Assembly: GCF_016612545.1 (NCBI RefSeq)
Contig: NZ_JAENRY010000125.1
Span: 1 to 56,119, forward strand
From: Streptomyces sp. MBT65
GTDB taxonomy: Bacteria; Actinomycetota; Actinomycetes; Streptomycetales; Streptomycetaceae
Reading direction: 5' to 3'
Length of the DNA stretch: 56,119 nucleotides
Positions 30,768 to 42,750 of this stretch are shown piece after piece. Position 1 is the stretch's first letter; each line of letters begins with the position of its first letter. The position numbers and the translations under genes were made by a program. Below the pieces are notes generated by a model that ran no database searches, was not told where the DNA came from, and was given only the letters and a program-made list of their open reading frames with translations.

Positions 30768-32225
30768 TCAGGACTCGACCCCCGCCTCCTCCAACTTGCC
30801 GGTGCGCTCGGGCTGTTCCTCGCTCGGCGTCGCCTGGCGTACCGCCGGGATCGCCGCCGCGACCAGGGCCGCGAGGAGGGCGACGCCGCCGCCGATGAGG
30901 AGGCCCGTGCGGAAGCCGCCCTCAGAGGTGAAGGTGTAGCCGCCCGCCGTGGTGGTCATCTGCGCGAGGACGACGCCGATCACCGCGGCGCCGATCGAGG
31001 TGCCGAGGGAGCGCATGAGGGTGTTGAAGCCGTTGGCGGCCGCGGTCTCGGCGATCGGGACCGAGCTCATGATGAGGGCGGGCATCGCGCCGTAGGCGAG
31101 GCCGACGCCACTGTTGATGACGATGATGACCACCATGAGGCCCCAGGCGGAGCCCATCAGACCCATCGACAGGGCGTAGCCGGCGGTGATGACGAGGACG
31201 CCGCTGATCAGGGTGAACTTCGGGCCGCGGGCGTTGGTGAGCTTTCCGCCGAGCGGGGAGACGATCATCATCATGATGCCGCCGGGGGCCATCCACAGGC
31301 CGGCGGCGAGCATCGACTGGCCCAGGCCGTAGCCGGTGGCCGCGGGGAACTGGAGCAGCTGCGGCACCACCAGCATGCTCGAGTACATGCCGACACCGAC
31401 GAAGACCGAGGCGATGTTGGTGATCAGGACCCGGGGGCGGGCCGTGGTGCGCAGGTCGATCAGCGGGTCACCGGTGCGCAGCTCCCACACGCCCCAGCCC
31501 AGGAAGGCCACGATCGCGACGGCGAACAGGCCGAGGATCGTGCCCGAACCCCAGCCCCAGTCCGCGCCCTTGGAGATGCCGAGCAGCAGGCAGACCAGGC
31601 CGACGGCGAGGCCGAGGGCGCCTGGGACGTCGAAGCGCTGGCCCTTGGCGGCGGCGGGTACATCCGGGATCAGGAACCAGATCAGCGCGGCGACGACGAC
31701 GGCGAGCGCGGCCGAACCCCAGAACAGGGCACGCCAGTTGGCGTACTGGGCGATACCCGCGGCGATCGGGAGGCCTAGGCCGCCGCCGATGCCCATGGAG
31801 GCGCTGACGAGTGCGATGGAGGGGCTGAGCCGCTCCTGCGGTACGACGTCCCGCAGCAGGGCGATGCCCAGCGGGACCATGCCCATGCCCATGCCTTGAA
31901 GACCGCGTCCGACGATCATCGGGACGACGGAGGAGGAGAGCGCGCAGACCACCGAACCCACGATCAGCGGGACGGAGCAGGCGAGCAGCATGCGGCGCTT
32001 GCCCAGCAGGTCGCCGAGGCGGCCGACCACCGGCACGCAGACCGCCGCCACCAGCAGGGTGGCCGTGATCACCCACGCGGCGTTCGAGGACGAGGTGTGC
32101 AGCATCTCCGGCAGATCGGCGATGAGCGGGGTGACCAGCGTCTGCATGATCGCGGCGGTGGTGCCCGCGAAGGCCAGCGTGGCGACCACGCCGCCTGCGG
32201 GGGCTGTGGGCTGGGGGGCGTCCAT
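30768..32225 (-). CDS. MFS multidrug efflux transporter, DHA2 (EmrB/QacA) type
   Basis: 485 residues with 14 predicted helices. Helix 1-2 is 'ATLAFAGTTAAIMQTLVTPLIADLP', motif A is 'GRLGDLLGKRRMLL', and motif C-like 'GIGGGLGLPIAAGIAQYANWRALFW' marks a drug/H+ antiporter. It is divergent from a MarR gene and most likely controlled by it, the usual arrangement for inducible efflux. The ATG at 32223-32225 (GAGGAG seven bases before) is preferred to the one at 32243. Confidence 0.93.
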   Translation of the reverse strand: MDAPQPTAPAGGVVATLAFAGTTAAIMQTLVTPLIADLPEMLHTSSSNAAWVITATLLVAAVCVPVVGRLGDLLGKRRMLLACSVPLIVGSVVCALSSSVVPMIVGRGLQGMGMGMVPLGIALLRDVVPQERLSPSIALVSASMGIGGGLGLPIAAGIAQYANWRALFWGSAALAVVVAALIWFLIPDVPAAAKGQRFDVPGALGLAVGLVCLLLGISKGADWGWGSGTILGLFAVAIVAFLGWGVWELRTGDPLIDLRTTARPRVLITNIASVFVGVGMYSSMLVVPQLLQFPAATGYGLGQSMLAAGLWMAPGGIMMMIVSPLGGKLTNARGPKFTLISGVLVITAGYALSMGLMGSAWGLMVVIIVINSGVGLAYGAMPALIMSSVPIAETAAANGFNTLMRSLGTSIGAAVIGVVLAQMTTTAGGYTFTSEGGFRTGLLIGGGVALLAALVAAAIPAVRQATPSEEQPERTGKLEEAGVES

Positions 32226-32269
32226 GACGGGACTCCTCGGCATGTCTGTTCAGTCGGGATATGAAGGAA

Positions 32270-32292
32270 TGTGCATCGTACACATCGTATGT
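32270..32292. promoter_or_regulatory. Operator-like repeats between DHA2 transporter and MarR genes
   Basis: TGTGCATCGTACACA (32270-32284) and the overlapping ACATCGTATGT (32282-32292) are short inverted repeats sharing CATCGTA. A further ATGATGCATAACG follows. The region is A/T-rich and lies in the divergent promoter gap, as expected for a MarR operator. Confidence 0.5.
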
Positions 32293-32402
32293 ATCAGCCA
32301 TGTGATGGGGATGATGCATAACGTCGTGCGAGGATGGGCCCGGCCGTCCCGAACCGCAGGACCCGGTGGCGGCATCGGCAGGAAGCAGGAGGCAGCGGAC
32401 CG

Positions 32403-32858
32403 ATGGACAGGCGCACGCGCGAGGTCGAGTACGAGCAGATGCTCCTCAGCCGGCACGGGCTGCTCGCGCAGAAGGGCGGGCGCCGCAAGGACGGCGTGCT
32501 GGAGCGCAGCGCCTACATCCTGTTGAGCCGGATCCGCATCCAAGGGCCCATGTCCATCGGCGAGTTGAGCGACGCCTTCGGTCTCGACACGTCCACGCTC
32601 AACCGGCAGACGGCGGCGGCCATGCGGTCCGGGCTGGTGGAGCGCATCCCCGATCCGCAGGGCGGCATGGCCCGCAAGTTCCGCATCACGGACCAGGGCG
32701 AGCGGCTGCTCGACGAGGAACGCGAGGGTCTCGTCCGGTCCCTGGACCAGATCATGGACGACTGGTCGGACGAGGACATCGACACCTTCGCGGCTTTTCT
32801 ACGACGCTTCAACACCGACATCGAGCGGATCGGCGGGCGTCCCTGGCCACGGCCGTGA
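32403..32858 (+). CDS. MarR family transcriptional regulator
   Basis: 151 residues. The winged helix is in 'RRKDGVLERSAYILLSRIRIQGPMSIGELSDAFGLDTSTLNRQTAAAMRSGLVERIPDPQGGMARKFRITDQGERLL'. It is divergent from the DHA2 efflux gene. The ATG at 32403 is preceded by AGGAGG (32387-32392); the same frame is open back to 32334, which would run into the operator area. Confidence 0.9.
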   Translation: MDRRTREVEYEQMLLSRHGLLAQKGGRRKDGVLERSAYILLSRIRIQGPMSIGELSDAFGLDTSTLNRQTAAAMRSGLVERIPDPQGGMARKFRITDQGERLLDEEREGLVRSLDQIMDDWSDEDIDTFAAFLRRFNTDIERIGGRPWPRP

Positions 32859-32890
32859 GCCCCGCCCCGTGACAACTCACGGGACGGGGC
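32859..32890. terminator. Terminator after the MarR gene
   Basis: GCCCCGCCCCGTGA (32859-32872) pairs with TCACGGGACGGGGC (32877-32890) with one mismatch, over a CAAC loop. It starts at the first base after the stop codon and serves the convergent surface-protein gene too. Confidence 0.72.
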
Positions 32891-32945
32891 GGTCAGTTCA
32901 CGCCGGGCGCGTCCGTATCAGGAGAAGCGCCGGGCGTGCCTTGCG

Positions 32946-33863
32946 TCAGGAGGAGCGGCGGGCGCGGCCGGCCGCGTAGACGCCACCGGCGCCCAGGGCG
33001 ATCACCAGGGCGGCGCCGCCCGCTATGAGGCCGACCGGCGCGCTGGAACCGGTCTCCGCGAGCGGCTGGTTGCCACCGTTCGGCGTCGCCTTCGGAGAGG
33101 GGGAGGGCGTCGACTTCAGCGGCGGGACGTGCGCGGAGGTGGGCGGCGTCGTCGACGGCTTGGGGCTGGCCGGCGGGGTCGACTCCTCGGCGGGAGGCGT
33201 GCTGTCGGCCGGGGTGGACGGCGTCGCGGGCGGGGCCGAGGCCGGCTGGGTCGGCGTCGGGGTGGGCGAGTCCGGCGTGCTGGGAGTGCACTCCTTGTCA
33301 CCGCCGTTCCAGGCCGCGATGAGGTGGTAGGGAGTCGTGATGTTGTCGGGCTCGTACGGAAGCGGGCCATGACCCTCGCCCGTGCCGCCGTCGTACGTGA
33401 CGTCGTCGCCGTACAGGTCGATCTGGCCGTAGCAGTCGGGCGACTTGACCTTCAGCTGCTGCCAGGTCTCCTGCGAGCCTGCGACGTCCTTGGCGGTGAG
33501 GTAGACCGTGGCCTTGTCGACCATGGTCTGGTGGCCCGAGGTGTACCAGTTGGAGCCCTCGGTGGTGTATTCGGCGAGCGAGACGGGGTACTTGCAGCTC
33601 TCCCCGACGCTCTGGTCGGGGGCCAGCCGGACCTCGACGGTGCCGGGGACGGTGTCCCACTGGTGGAAGCCGCCCTGCGAGGTCCAGTCGGCGCCGAGAA
33701 CGTTTCCATCGGCACCGACGATGCGGTACTGCACGGTGGCGGACTGGCAGGCGGCGGAGTCGGTGGCGCTCGCCTGGCCGGCCGCGAGCACGGGCCCGGC
33801 GGCGGCGACGAAGGCGGTGGCCGCGAGGGCGGACAGGGATCGGAGGTGGTGCGAACGTGACAA
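32946..33863 (-). CDS. LAETG sortase-anchored surface protein
   Basis: 305 residues. A signal peptide (LSRSHHLRSLSALAATAFVAAAGPVLAAGQASA) leads to a roughly 180-residue extracellular domain with Cys residues and many aromatics, then a Thr/Pro/Ser-rich stalk of about 80 residues. The C-terminus 'LAETGSSAPVGLIAGGAALVIALGAGGVYAAGRARRSS' is a class E sortase signal (LAxTG, hydrophobic helix, Arg-rich tail). It should be covalently linked to peptidoglycan. I prefer a TTG start at 33861-33863 because GAGG is six bases upstream and the signal peptide is then of normal length; an upstream ATG at 33923 adds 20 unlikely residues. Confidence 0.85.
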   Translation of the reverse strand: MSRSHHLRSLSALAATAFVAAAGPVLAAGQASATDSAACQSATVQYRIVGADGNVLGADWTSQGGFHQWDTVPGTVEVRLAPDQSVGESCKYPVSLAEYTTEGSNWYTSGHQTMVDKATVYLTAKDVAGSQETWQQLKVKSPDCYGQIDLYGDDVTYDGGTGEGHGPLPYEPDNITTPYHLIAAWNGGDKECTPSTPDSPTPTPTQPASAPPATPSTPADSTPPAEESTPPASPKPSTTPPTSAHVPPLKSTPSPSPKATPNGGNQPLAETGSSAPVGLIAGGAALVIALGAGGVYAAGRARRSS

Positions 33864-34061
33864 AGTGAGCCTCGACGATGGTGAAAGGTGTGGGAGGTGG
33901 CAGAGCGCGAGCGGCGGGCGCACGAAGGGAGACGATCGAGGGCGTGCGCGACCGGACCGCTCGCAGGTGCTTCGCTCAGCAAAGGCACAGCGAAGTAAGC
34001 CGAATTCTTGTCACCTTTCACAACTCCCGTCAATCCTTCACCAGTTGGCCACAGGTCAAGA

Positions 34062-35536
34062 TCAGGGAACGATCGCGACGAGGTGCCAGCGCAGTCCCTC
34101 CAACTCGACGTAGAGGCCGGGGTCCAGCAGCTCGTCGCCGTCCCGGTCGTAGGTCACGTCACCGAGCAGTTCGCGGAGTTGGCGGGGGCCGCCGCGCAGA
34201 TCCGCCCACGGGAGGCGGACCCGGCCCTGGGCGGGCTGTTCGGAGAGGTTGACGACGACGAGGTGCCGGCCGGCATCCGTGGTCCAGGACCAGGCGACCA
34301 GGTTCTCGTGGGTGGGGTTGTCCGGCCAGCCGGTGCAGTCGAGCAGCTGCCACTCCCCTCCCGTGCGCATACCGGAGGCGGCGACCGCGGCGAGCAACTG
34401 GTGGTGGAACGCGAGGAGTTCCTTGTCGACGGGCTCCTCCGGCCGGCGGGCGAGGAAGACGGGTGGGCGTACCCGGCGCCCCTCGAACTGGCCCTCGTGC
34501 CAGAGGGTCGCGCCGGGCAGCGTCGCGATGGTGACGGCCGCCGCCCGTTCCCGCTCGGGTGACAGCGTGGCCGCGGCCCGGGGTTCGTCGTGGTTCTCCA
34601 GGAAGCGGACCAGGCCGCGCTGGTAGCCGAGGTCGGCCTGGAGATGGCCGTGCACGGATTCCGCGTTCTCGTGCAGCAGCCGGTCGTAGAGCCGTTTGTC
34701 GTAGCAGTGGTCGAACCCCTGCTGCTGGAGGGCCCATTCGAGGTCCCAGTAGGCCTCGGCGACGAAGAGGAGGTCGGGGTGGCGTTCGCGGACCCGCGGG
34801 ATGACGTACGGCCAGAAGTCCTCGGCCGGTGCCGTGCCCGCGCGTGCGCCCCAGGTCTTCGCGAACACGTCGGTCATCAGCAGCATGGCCATGTCGCAGC
34901 GCACGCCGTCCGCCTGGTCGCCGATCGAGGCCAGGGTGTCGACGGCCGCCGTCCGCAACTCCTCACTGAAGGCGTTGAGTTGGACGACGTCGGGCCAGGG
35001 CGCGAAGTAGGGGTCGCGGCCACGGGCGAAGACCTTGCCGCCGGCCTCCAGGAAAGCGGCGGGATCACGGGCGAGGTCGTCCGGGGTGCCCTGGACCAGG
35101 CAGCCGGGGCGTTCGGTGAGCCAGGGGTGGTCGGGGGCCACGTGGTTGGGGACGTGGTCGAGGATCAACCGGACGCCACGGGCGGCCAGTTGGGCGCGAG
35201 CCTCCGCCAGTCCCTCCGGGCCGCCGAGGGAGGCGTCCAAGACGTAGTTCCGGACGCAGTACGGCGAGCCGGCCACGTCCTCGGGGCGGAGGTCGGGCAG
35301 TGCCGAGCGGAACGACGCCTGGAGCGAGGGGTCACTCAGCGCGATCTCCAGTCCGGCCGGGCTGCGTTCCCACACACCCATCAGCCAGACGGCGTCGACG
35401 CCCGGGAGGGCGACCTCGTCCCAGGCGGGCGCGGGCACCTCGCCGAGGGTGACGGGGCGGCCGTAGCGGGTGCTCAACTCCCCGAGCCAGATCAGGGTGT
35501 TGATCTCGTAGATCACCGGGTGCTCGGGCCAGGCGG

Positions 35537-35540
<4 letters not shown>
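34062..35540 (-). CDS. GH13 alpha-amylase family enzyme, cytoplasmic
   Basis: 492 residues. The barrel motifs are region I 'LILDHVPNH' (128-133), region II 'ADGVRCDMAM' with nucleophile Asp216, region III 'LLFVAEAYWD' with acid/base Glu262 and region IV 'FLENHDEPR' with Asp318. A short beta domain ends the protein. There is no signal peptide. The N-terminus is shorter than in secreted amylases. It acts on an alpha-glucoside or performs transglycosylation; the substrate is not evident. Its ATG overlaps the stop of the preceding GH63-like gene (ATGA). Confidence 0.88.
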
Positions 35541-38240
<2,700 letters not shown>

Positions 38241-38257
<17 letters not shown>

Positions 38258-39509
38258 CGTGTGTCCTCCCCTTGGCCCGACCCATTCCCCCAGACTCGGG
38301 TGTCCCGGACCCGACGGCAACACGAACAGCCGGGCGGAGCACGCCGGGGCCCGCCAGGAACACCGCAACGGCGAGCAGCAGGGCGGCCGTTGCCGCGATC
38401 GGCGGCACGAGGAACGCTCCGGCGCTGCCGTGGCGGTCGGCGAGGTACCCGGCCAGCACCTGCCCGGTCGCGGTGCCCAGCGGTCCGCCCGCGCACAGGA
38501 TCGTCAGGGCGACGGTCGCCCGGTCGGCGGGCGCGAGCCGTTCGGTGAGGGCGTAGAGGCTGATCAGGTACGGGGCGACCGTCACCCCGGCCACGGCCAT
38601 CGCCGTAGGGAGGGCGTGCAGTCTGTCACCCACGGCCAGGGTGAGCGCGCCCAGCAGCAGGGTCGCCGCGAAGGTCAGGTACCGGTGGCGGAGGGTGAAG
38701 CGTGCGGGGAGCCAGGCGCAGGCGGCGCCGGCCAGGGCGCTGCCGATGCCGAAGAGGGCGTAGAGGAGTCCGGCGCTGTCCGGGTGTCCGCTGTCGTCGG
38801 CGTAGGCGGTGACGCCGGTCTGCGCTGCGCCGAACACCGCCCCCATCGCGGCCATGGCCAGGAACATGGCCGCAAGTGGCAGCCGTGGCAGGGGAGTTCG
38901 CGGGGCGCGCGGGCTCTGTCGGTGCTCGACGATCCCCGGGGTCAGGGACAGTGCGAAGGGCAGCGTGGCCAGGACGAGGAGGGCGATGGCGGCCACGGTC
39001 GGCGCTGTCGGGCCGAGGGCGGTGAGCAGTCCGACGAGCGCGGGTCCGGCGACGAAGCTGATCTCCTCGACGGTCGCCTCGTAGGAGAGGGCGGTGGGCA
39101 CGAGGTCGGACCGGTCGCGGGCGTGCAGCAGGCGTGACCAGTGGACCCGTACCAGGGGGCCGACCGGGGGTTGGGTGAGTCCGGCCAGGGCCGCCGCGAC
39201 GATCATGCTCGCGCGGCCGGTGTGGCTCGCCGCGATGAGACAGGTCAGGGCGGTGGAGTTGGCGAGCGCGGTGACCGTGCCGACGAGGCGGTGGCCGTGC
39301 CGGTCGGCCAGCGAGCCGGAGAGCGGACCGCCGAGCGCGTTGGCGATGCCCTGGGCCGCCGCCGCGAGTCCGGCGAAGGCGTAACTGCCGGACGCGGCCC
39401 GGACGAGGACGAGCGTCGCGAGGGACGAGGTGGCGTAGGGAAGGCGGGCGAGGAACCCCAGCGGGAAGAAGGCCGCGCCGGGAACGCGGAGAAGGGATCG
39501 GTACGCCAT
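38241..39509 (-). CDS. MFS transporter, first gene of the glycosidase operon
   Basis: 422 residues with 12 hydrophobic helices; motif A-like 'GPLSGSLADRHGHRLVGTVTALANS' follows helix 2, and a second copy 'GYLADRHGSAGAF' is in the C-terminal half. The tail is basic and short. Its 3' end overlaps the start of the GH63-like gene by 17 bases, so transport and hydrolysis are probably linked; whether it imports a glycoside or exports a product is not evident. GGGAG precedes the ATG. Confidence 0.87.
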
Positions 39510-39596
39510 CGGCGTCTCCCATGAGCAGCTTGGAGAGACGCGCTACCCAGCCACCGGCGCGTTGACGATCCCGATTCTGCCGCGCAGCCTAGCCGC

Positions 39597-40253
39597 TCAC
39601 TCCGCTCCGTGGTCCCCGTAGGCCGTGACGGACAGGAAGCGAACAGGGAGTTCGATCAGTTCCTGGGGGCCGTGCGTGCCCTCGCCGTCGAGCTGGAGGG
39701 CGTCGCCGGGGCGCATGGTGTAGGCCGCCTCCCCGTGGCCGTAGAGCATGACGCCTTCGAGCATGTAGAGGAGTTCGGTGCCGGGGTGCTGGAAGAGGGG
39801 GAAGACCTCGCTGGACTCGGTGAGGGTGACCAGGACGGCTTCCATGCGTTTGTGGGGGCCGCGCAGGGCGCCGAGGAGTTCGTAGAGGTGGCCGACGCGG
39901 CTGCCTCGGCGGATGATCTGGGCGCCGTGGCCCGCGGGGACGTAGACGGCCTCGCGTTCGGTGTCCACACCGCGGAAGAGGGCCGTCACCGGGACGTTCA
40001 GGCCGGTGGCGAGGCGGCCGAGAGTGGTGAGGCTGCACGAGGTGTGGGCGTTCTCGATTTTGGAGAGCATGGCTTTCGAGATGCCGACCCGGGCCGCCAT
40101 CTCCGCGACCGACAGTCCGGCAGCGATCCGGTAGCGGCGCACCTGGCGGGCGATCGCGGTTTCCAGGTCCACGGGTCCGTCGGCCTGATCAGGGGTGATC
40201 TCCCGGTCGGGCAGAGCGGCTGCATGGTCGTGGTCGGTGCCCATGGCGGTCAT
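39597..40253 (-). CDS. XRE-cupin transcriptional regulator
   Basis: 218 residues. An XRE helix-turn-helix covers about 30-90 ('IARQVRRYRIAAGLSVAEMAARVGISKAMLSKIENAHTSCSLTTLGRLATGLNVPVTALFRG'). A cupin domain fills about 130-210 ('FPLFQHPGTELLYMLEGVMLYGHGEAAYTMRPGDALQLDGEGTHGPQEL'), keeping the HxxxxxxE and G-rich cupin motifs. PuuR-type regulators of this build often sense amines or their gamma-glutamylated forms, which fits the upstream amine genes. It is the last gene of the reverse-strand amine operon, 44 bases after the flavoenzyme gene. Confidence 0.9.
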   Translation of the reverse strand: MTAMGTDHDHAAALPDREITPDQADGPVDLETAIARQVRRYRIAAGLSVAEMAARVGISKAMLSKIENAHTSCSLTTLGRLATGLNVPVTALFRGVDTEREAVYVPAGHGAQIIRRGSRVGHLYELLGALRGPHKRMEAVLVTLTESSEVFPLFQHPGTELLYMLEGVMLYGHGEAAYTMRPGDALQLDGEGTHGPQELIELPVRFLSVTAYGDHGAE

Positions 40254-40297
40254 TCTGCCTGCGGGGCGTGCGTCCACCGGGAGTTGAGGGTCGGGGG

Positions 40298-41392
40298 TCA
40301 TCGGCCCAGCGCGAATCGTGGGTGGGGTTCGGCGCGGCCCAGAGCGAGGTCGGCGGCCATCGCGCCGATGAGCGGGGTGAACTTGGCGCCGTGGCCCGAG
40401 CACGGGGAGACGACGACGAAGGGGCCGGTGCGGTCCAGGACGAAGTCCTCGTCGGGGGTGGTGGTGTAGAGGCAGCTCGCCTCGGCCACGGGGGTGGGGT
40501 CGAGGCCGGGCACGGTGCGTTCCACCCACGCGGTGACCTTGTCGCGGGAGGCGGGATCGACGATTCCGGTGCGGGTGTCCGCGGTGGTGGGGGTGCCCTC
40601 GTCGTGCTGGGCGACCTTGTACGCCGGGAACGGCCCGCCATCACTGCCGGAGGGGAGGCCGTAGAGGCTGAGCCGGTCCTGGTGGACGAAGACCGGCCAG
40701 GCGCTCGCCTCGGGGTCGCGGCGGCGGAAGTGGAAGACCTGCTGCTGGGTGACCTGGAGGGGTGGGAGGGGATCCAGGATGCCGAGCGGGGCGGCGAGTT
40801 GGGGCAGCCAGGCGCCGGACGCGACAACGACGGTGTCGGCTACGACAGTTGGGCCGTCCGTGCGCAGTTCCACCCTGCCGTCGTCGCGGATGTCCGCGCC
40901 GGTGACGCGGATGCCGGTGAGAACACGGGCGCCCAGCTCGGCGGCCCGTCGTACGGCGGCGGCCACGGTCGCGTCGGCGTCGACCGTGCCCGCGTCCGGT
41001 TGGTGGAGCACGGGGCCGTCGAAGCGGAACTGCGGCCAGCGGTCGGTCGCTTCGGCGGCGGTCAGCAGGTCGTGCGGTACGGCGGCTGCCGCCAGGATGT
41101 CGGCGATGCCTTCCGGGTCACGGTTCGCGCCGAAGTCCAACCCCCCGGATATGCGCAGCAGTTGGGCGCCTGTGTCGTGTTCCAGTTCCTGCCAGAGTTC
41201 GCGGGCCTCGCCGGTCAGGCGGACGTAGAGGGGGTCTGCGTAGGCGCGGCGGTAGATGCGTGAACTGCCGTGGGAGCTGCCGTACTTGTGGCCGATGTCG
41301 TACGCCTCCACGAGGGTGACCTCGTGGCCCTGCCGGGCGAGTTGCCAGGCCGTGGCCGCGCCCATCAGGCCCGCGCCGATGACGGCGATCAC
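40298..41392 (-). CDS. Monomeric sarcosine oxidase / N-methyl amino acid oxidase family flavoenzyme
   Basis: 364 residues. FAD-binding 'IAVIGAGLMGAATAWQLARQG' with the acidic end 'LVEA' is at the N-terminus, followed by 'GSSHGSSRIYRRAY', conserved in MSOX/SolA enzymes. Cys331 in 'VVSPCSGHGAKFTP' matches the Cys that covalently holds FAD. Such enzymes oxidise secondary amines (sarcosine, N-methyltryptophan, pipecolate) to imine, giving after hydrolysis the amino acid, an aldehyde (formaldehyde from N-methyl) and hydrogen peroxide. Here the ATG overlaps the stop of the FMN-binding subunit gene (ATGA). Inference: it oxidises the product of the adjacent synthase, for example N-methylglutamate. 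Confidence 0.9.
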   Translation of the reverse strand: MIAVIGAGLMGAATAWQLARQGHEVTLVEAYDIGHKYGSSHGSSRIYRRAYADPLYVRLTGEARELWQELEHDTGAQLLRISGGLDFGANRDPEGIADILAAAAVPHDLLTAAEATDRWPQFRFDGPVLHQPDAGTVDADATVAAAVRRAAELGARVLTGIRVTGADIRDDGRVELRTDGPTVVADTVVVASGAWLPQLAAPLGILDPLPPLQVTQQQVFHFRRRDPEASAWPVFVHQDRLSLYGLPSGSDGGPFPAYKVAQHDEGTPTTADTRTGIVDPASRDKVTAWVERTVPGLDPTPVAEASCLYTTTPDEDFVLDRTGPFVVVSPCSGHGAKFTPLIGAMAADLALGRAEPHPRFALGR

Positions 41393-42735
41393 CGTACGGC
41401 TCCGGGGGTTCCGGGGATCCAGTCGGTGCCGGCGAGGGGGACGCGGGCCATGGCGGCGGACTCGATGGTGAGGGCGACCAGGTCTTCGGGTTCCAGATGG
41501 TGGAGGTGGGCCTTGCCGCAGGCTCGGGCGAGGGTCTGGGCCTCCATGGTGAGGACGCGCAGGTAGTTGGCGAGCCTGCGTCCGCCTTCGACCGGGTCGA
41601 GGCGGGTGGCGAGTTCCTCGTCCTGGGTGGAGATGCCGGCCGGGTCGCGGCCGTCCTGGAAGTCGTCGAAGTAGCCTGCCGCCGAGCCGAGTCGGCGGTA
41701 CTCGGCGTCATGGCGCGGATGGTTGTCGCCGAGGGCGATCAGCGCGGCGGTGCCGATGGCGACCGCGTCCGCGCCGAGCGCGATCGCCTTGGCTACGTCT
41801 GCGCCGGTGCGGATGCCACCGGAGACGATGAGTTGAACCTCGCGGTGGACGCCGAGTTCCCGAAGTGCCTGTACCGCCTGGGGAATCGCGGCCAGAGTGG
41901 GGATGCCGACGTGCTCGATGAACACCTCCTGCGTGGCGGCGGTACCGCCCTGCATGCCGTCGACGACCACGACGTCGGCGCCTGCGTGGACGGCGAGTTT
42001 CACGTCGTAATAGGTGCGTGTGGCGCCGACCTTGACGTAGATCGGCTTCTCCCAGTCGGTGATCTCGCGGAGTTCGCCGATCTTGATGGTGAGGTCGTCG
42101 GGGCCGGTCCAGTCGGGGTGACGGCAGGCGCTGCGCTGGTCGACGCCGACGGGCAGGGTGCGCATCCCGGCCACGCGGTCGGTGATCTTCTGGCCGAGCA
42201 GCATGCCTCCGCCGCCGGGCTTGGCGCCCTGGCCGAGGACCACTTCGATGGCGTCGGCCTTGCGGAGGTCGTCGGGGTTCATGCCGTAGCGGGACGGCAG
42301 GTACTGGTACACGAGGTGCTTGGACTGGCCGCGCTCCTCCGAGGTCATGCCGCCGTCGCCGGTGGTGGTGGAGGTGCCGGCCGCGGTCGCTCCGCGCCCG
42401 AGCGCTTCCTTGGCGTTGGCGGACAGGGCGCCGAAGCTCATACCGGCGATGGTGACCGGGATGTCCAGGTGCAGCGGGTACTTGGCGTTGCGGGTGCCGA
42501 GGACGACGTCGGTGTCGCAGCGCTCGCGGTAGCCCTCCAGGGGGTAGCGGGACATGCTGGCGCCGAGGAAGAGCAGGTCGTCGAAGTGCGGGAGCGGGCG
42601 TTTGGCGCCCCAGCCGCGGATGTCGTAGACGCCGGTCGCGGCGGCCCGTTGGATGGCGTGGATGGTGGCACGGTCGAAGGTGGCCGACTCGCGCAGGCCG
42701 CGGGATGCGAAATCCATACCCATATCCATCTCCAT
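41389..42735 (-). CDS. mgsC: FMN-binding glutamate-synthase-like subunit (MgsC/GlxD type)
   Basis: 448 residues, equal to the central and FMN domains of glutamate synthase large subunit without the amidotransferase and GXGXG parts. FMN barrel features are 'PVTIAGMSFGALSANAKEALGRGATAAGTSTTTGDGGM', 'LGQGAKPGGGGML', 'KVGATRTYYDVKLAVHAGADVVVVDGMQGGTAAT' and 'LIVSGGIRTGADVAKAIALGADAVAIGTAALIALG'. The Cys cluster near 'DQRSACRHPDW' and 'ARACGKAHLHHL' may bind an Fe-S centre. In methylotrophs this subunit with MgsA and MgsB makes N-methylglutamate from glutamate and methylamine. It is 15 bases after mgsB. Confidence 0.9.
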   Translation of the reverse strand: MEMDMGMDFASRGLRESATFDRATIHAIQRAAATGVYDIRGWGAKRPLPHFDDLLFLGASMSRYPLEGYRERCDTDVVLGTRNAKYPLHLDIPVTIAGMSFGALSANAKEALGRGATAAGTSTTTGDGGMTSEERGQSKHLVYQYLPSRYGMNPDDLRKADAIEVVLGQGAKPGGGGMLLGQKITDRVAGMRTLPVGVDQRSACRHPDWTGPDDLTIKIGELREITDWEKPIYVKVGATRTYYDVKLAVHAGADVVVVDGMQGGTAATQEVFIEHVGIPTLAAIPQAVQALRELGVHREVQLIVSGGIRTGADVAKAIALGADAVAIGTAALIALGDNHPRHDAEYRRLGSAAGYFDDFQDGRDPAGISTQDEELATRLDPVEGGRRLANYLRVLTMEAQTLARACGKAHLHHLEPEDLVALTIESAAMARVPLAGTDWIPGTPGAVR

Positions 42736-42750
42736 AGGGGACCAACTCCT

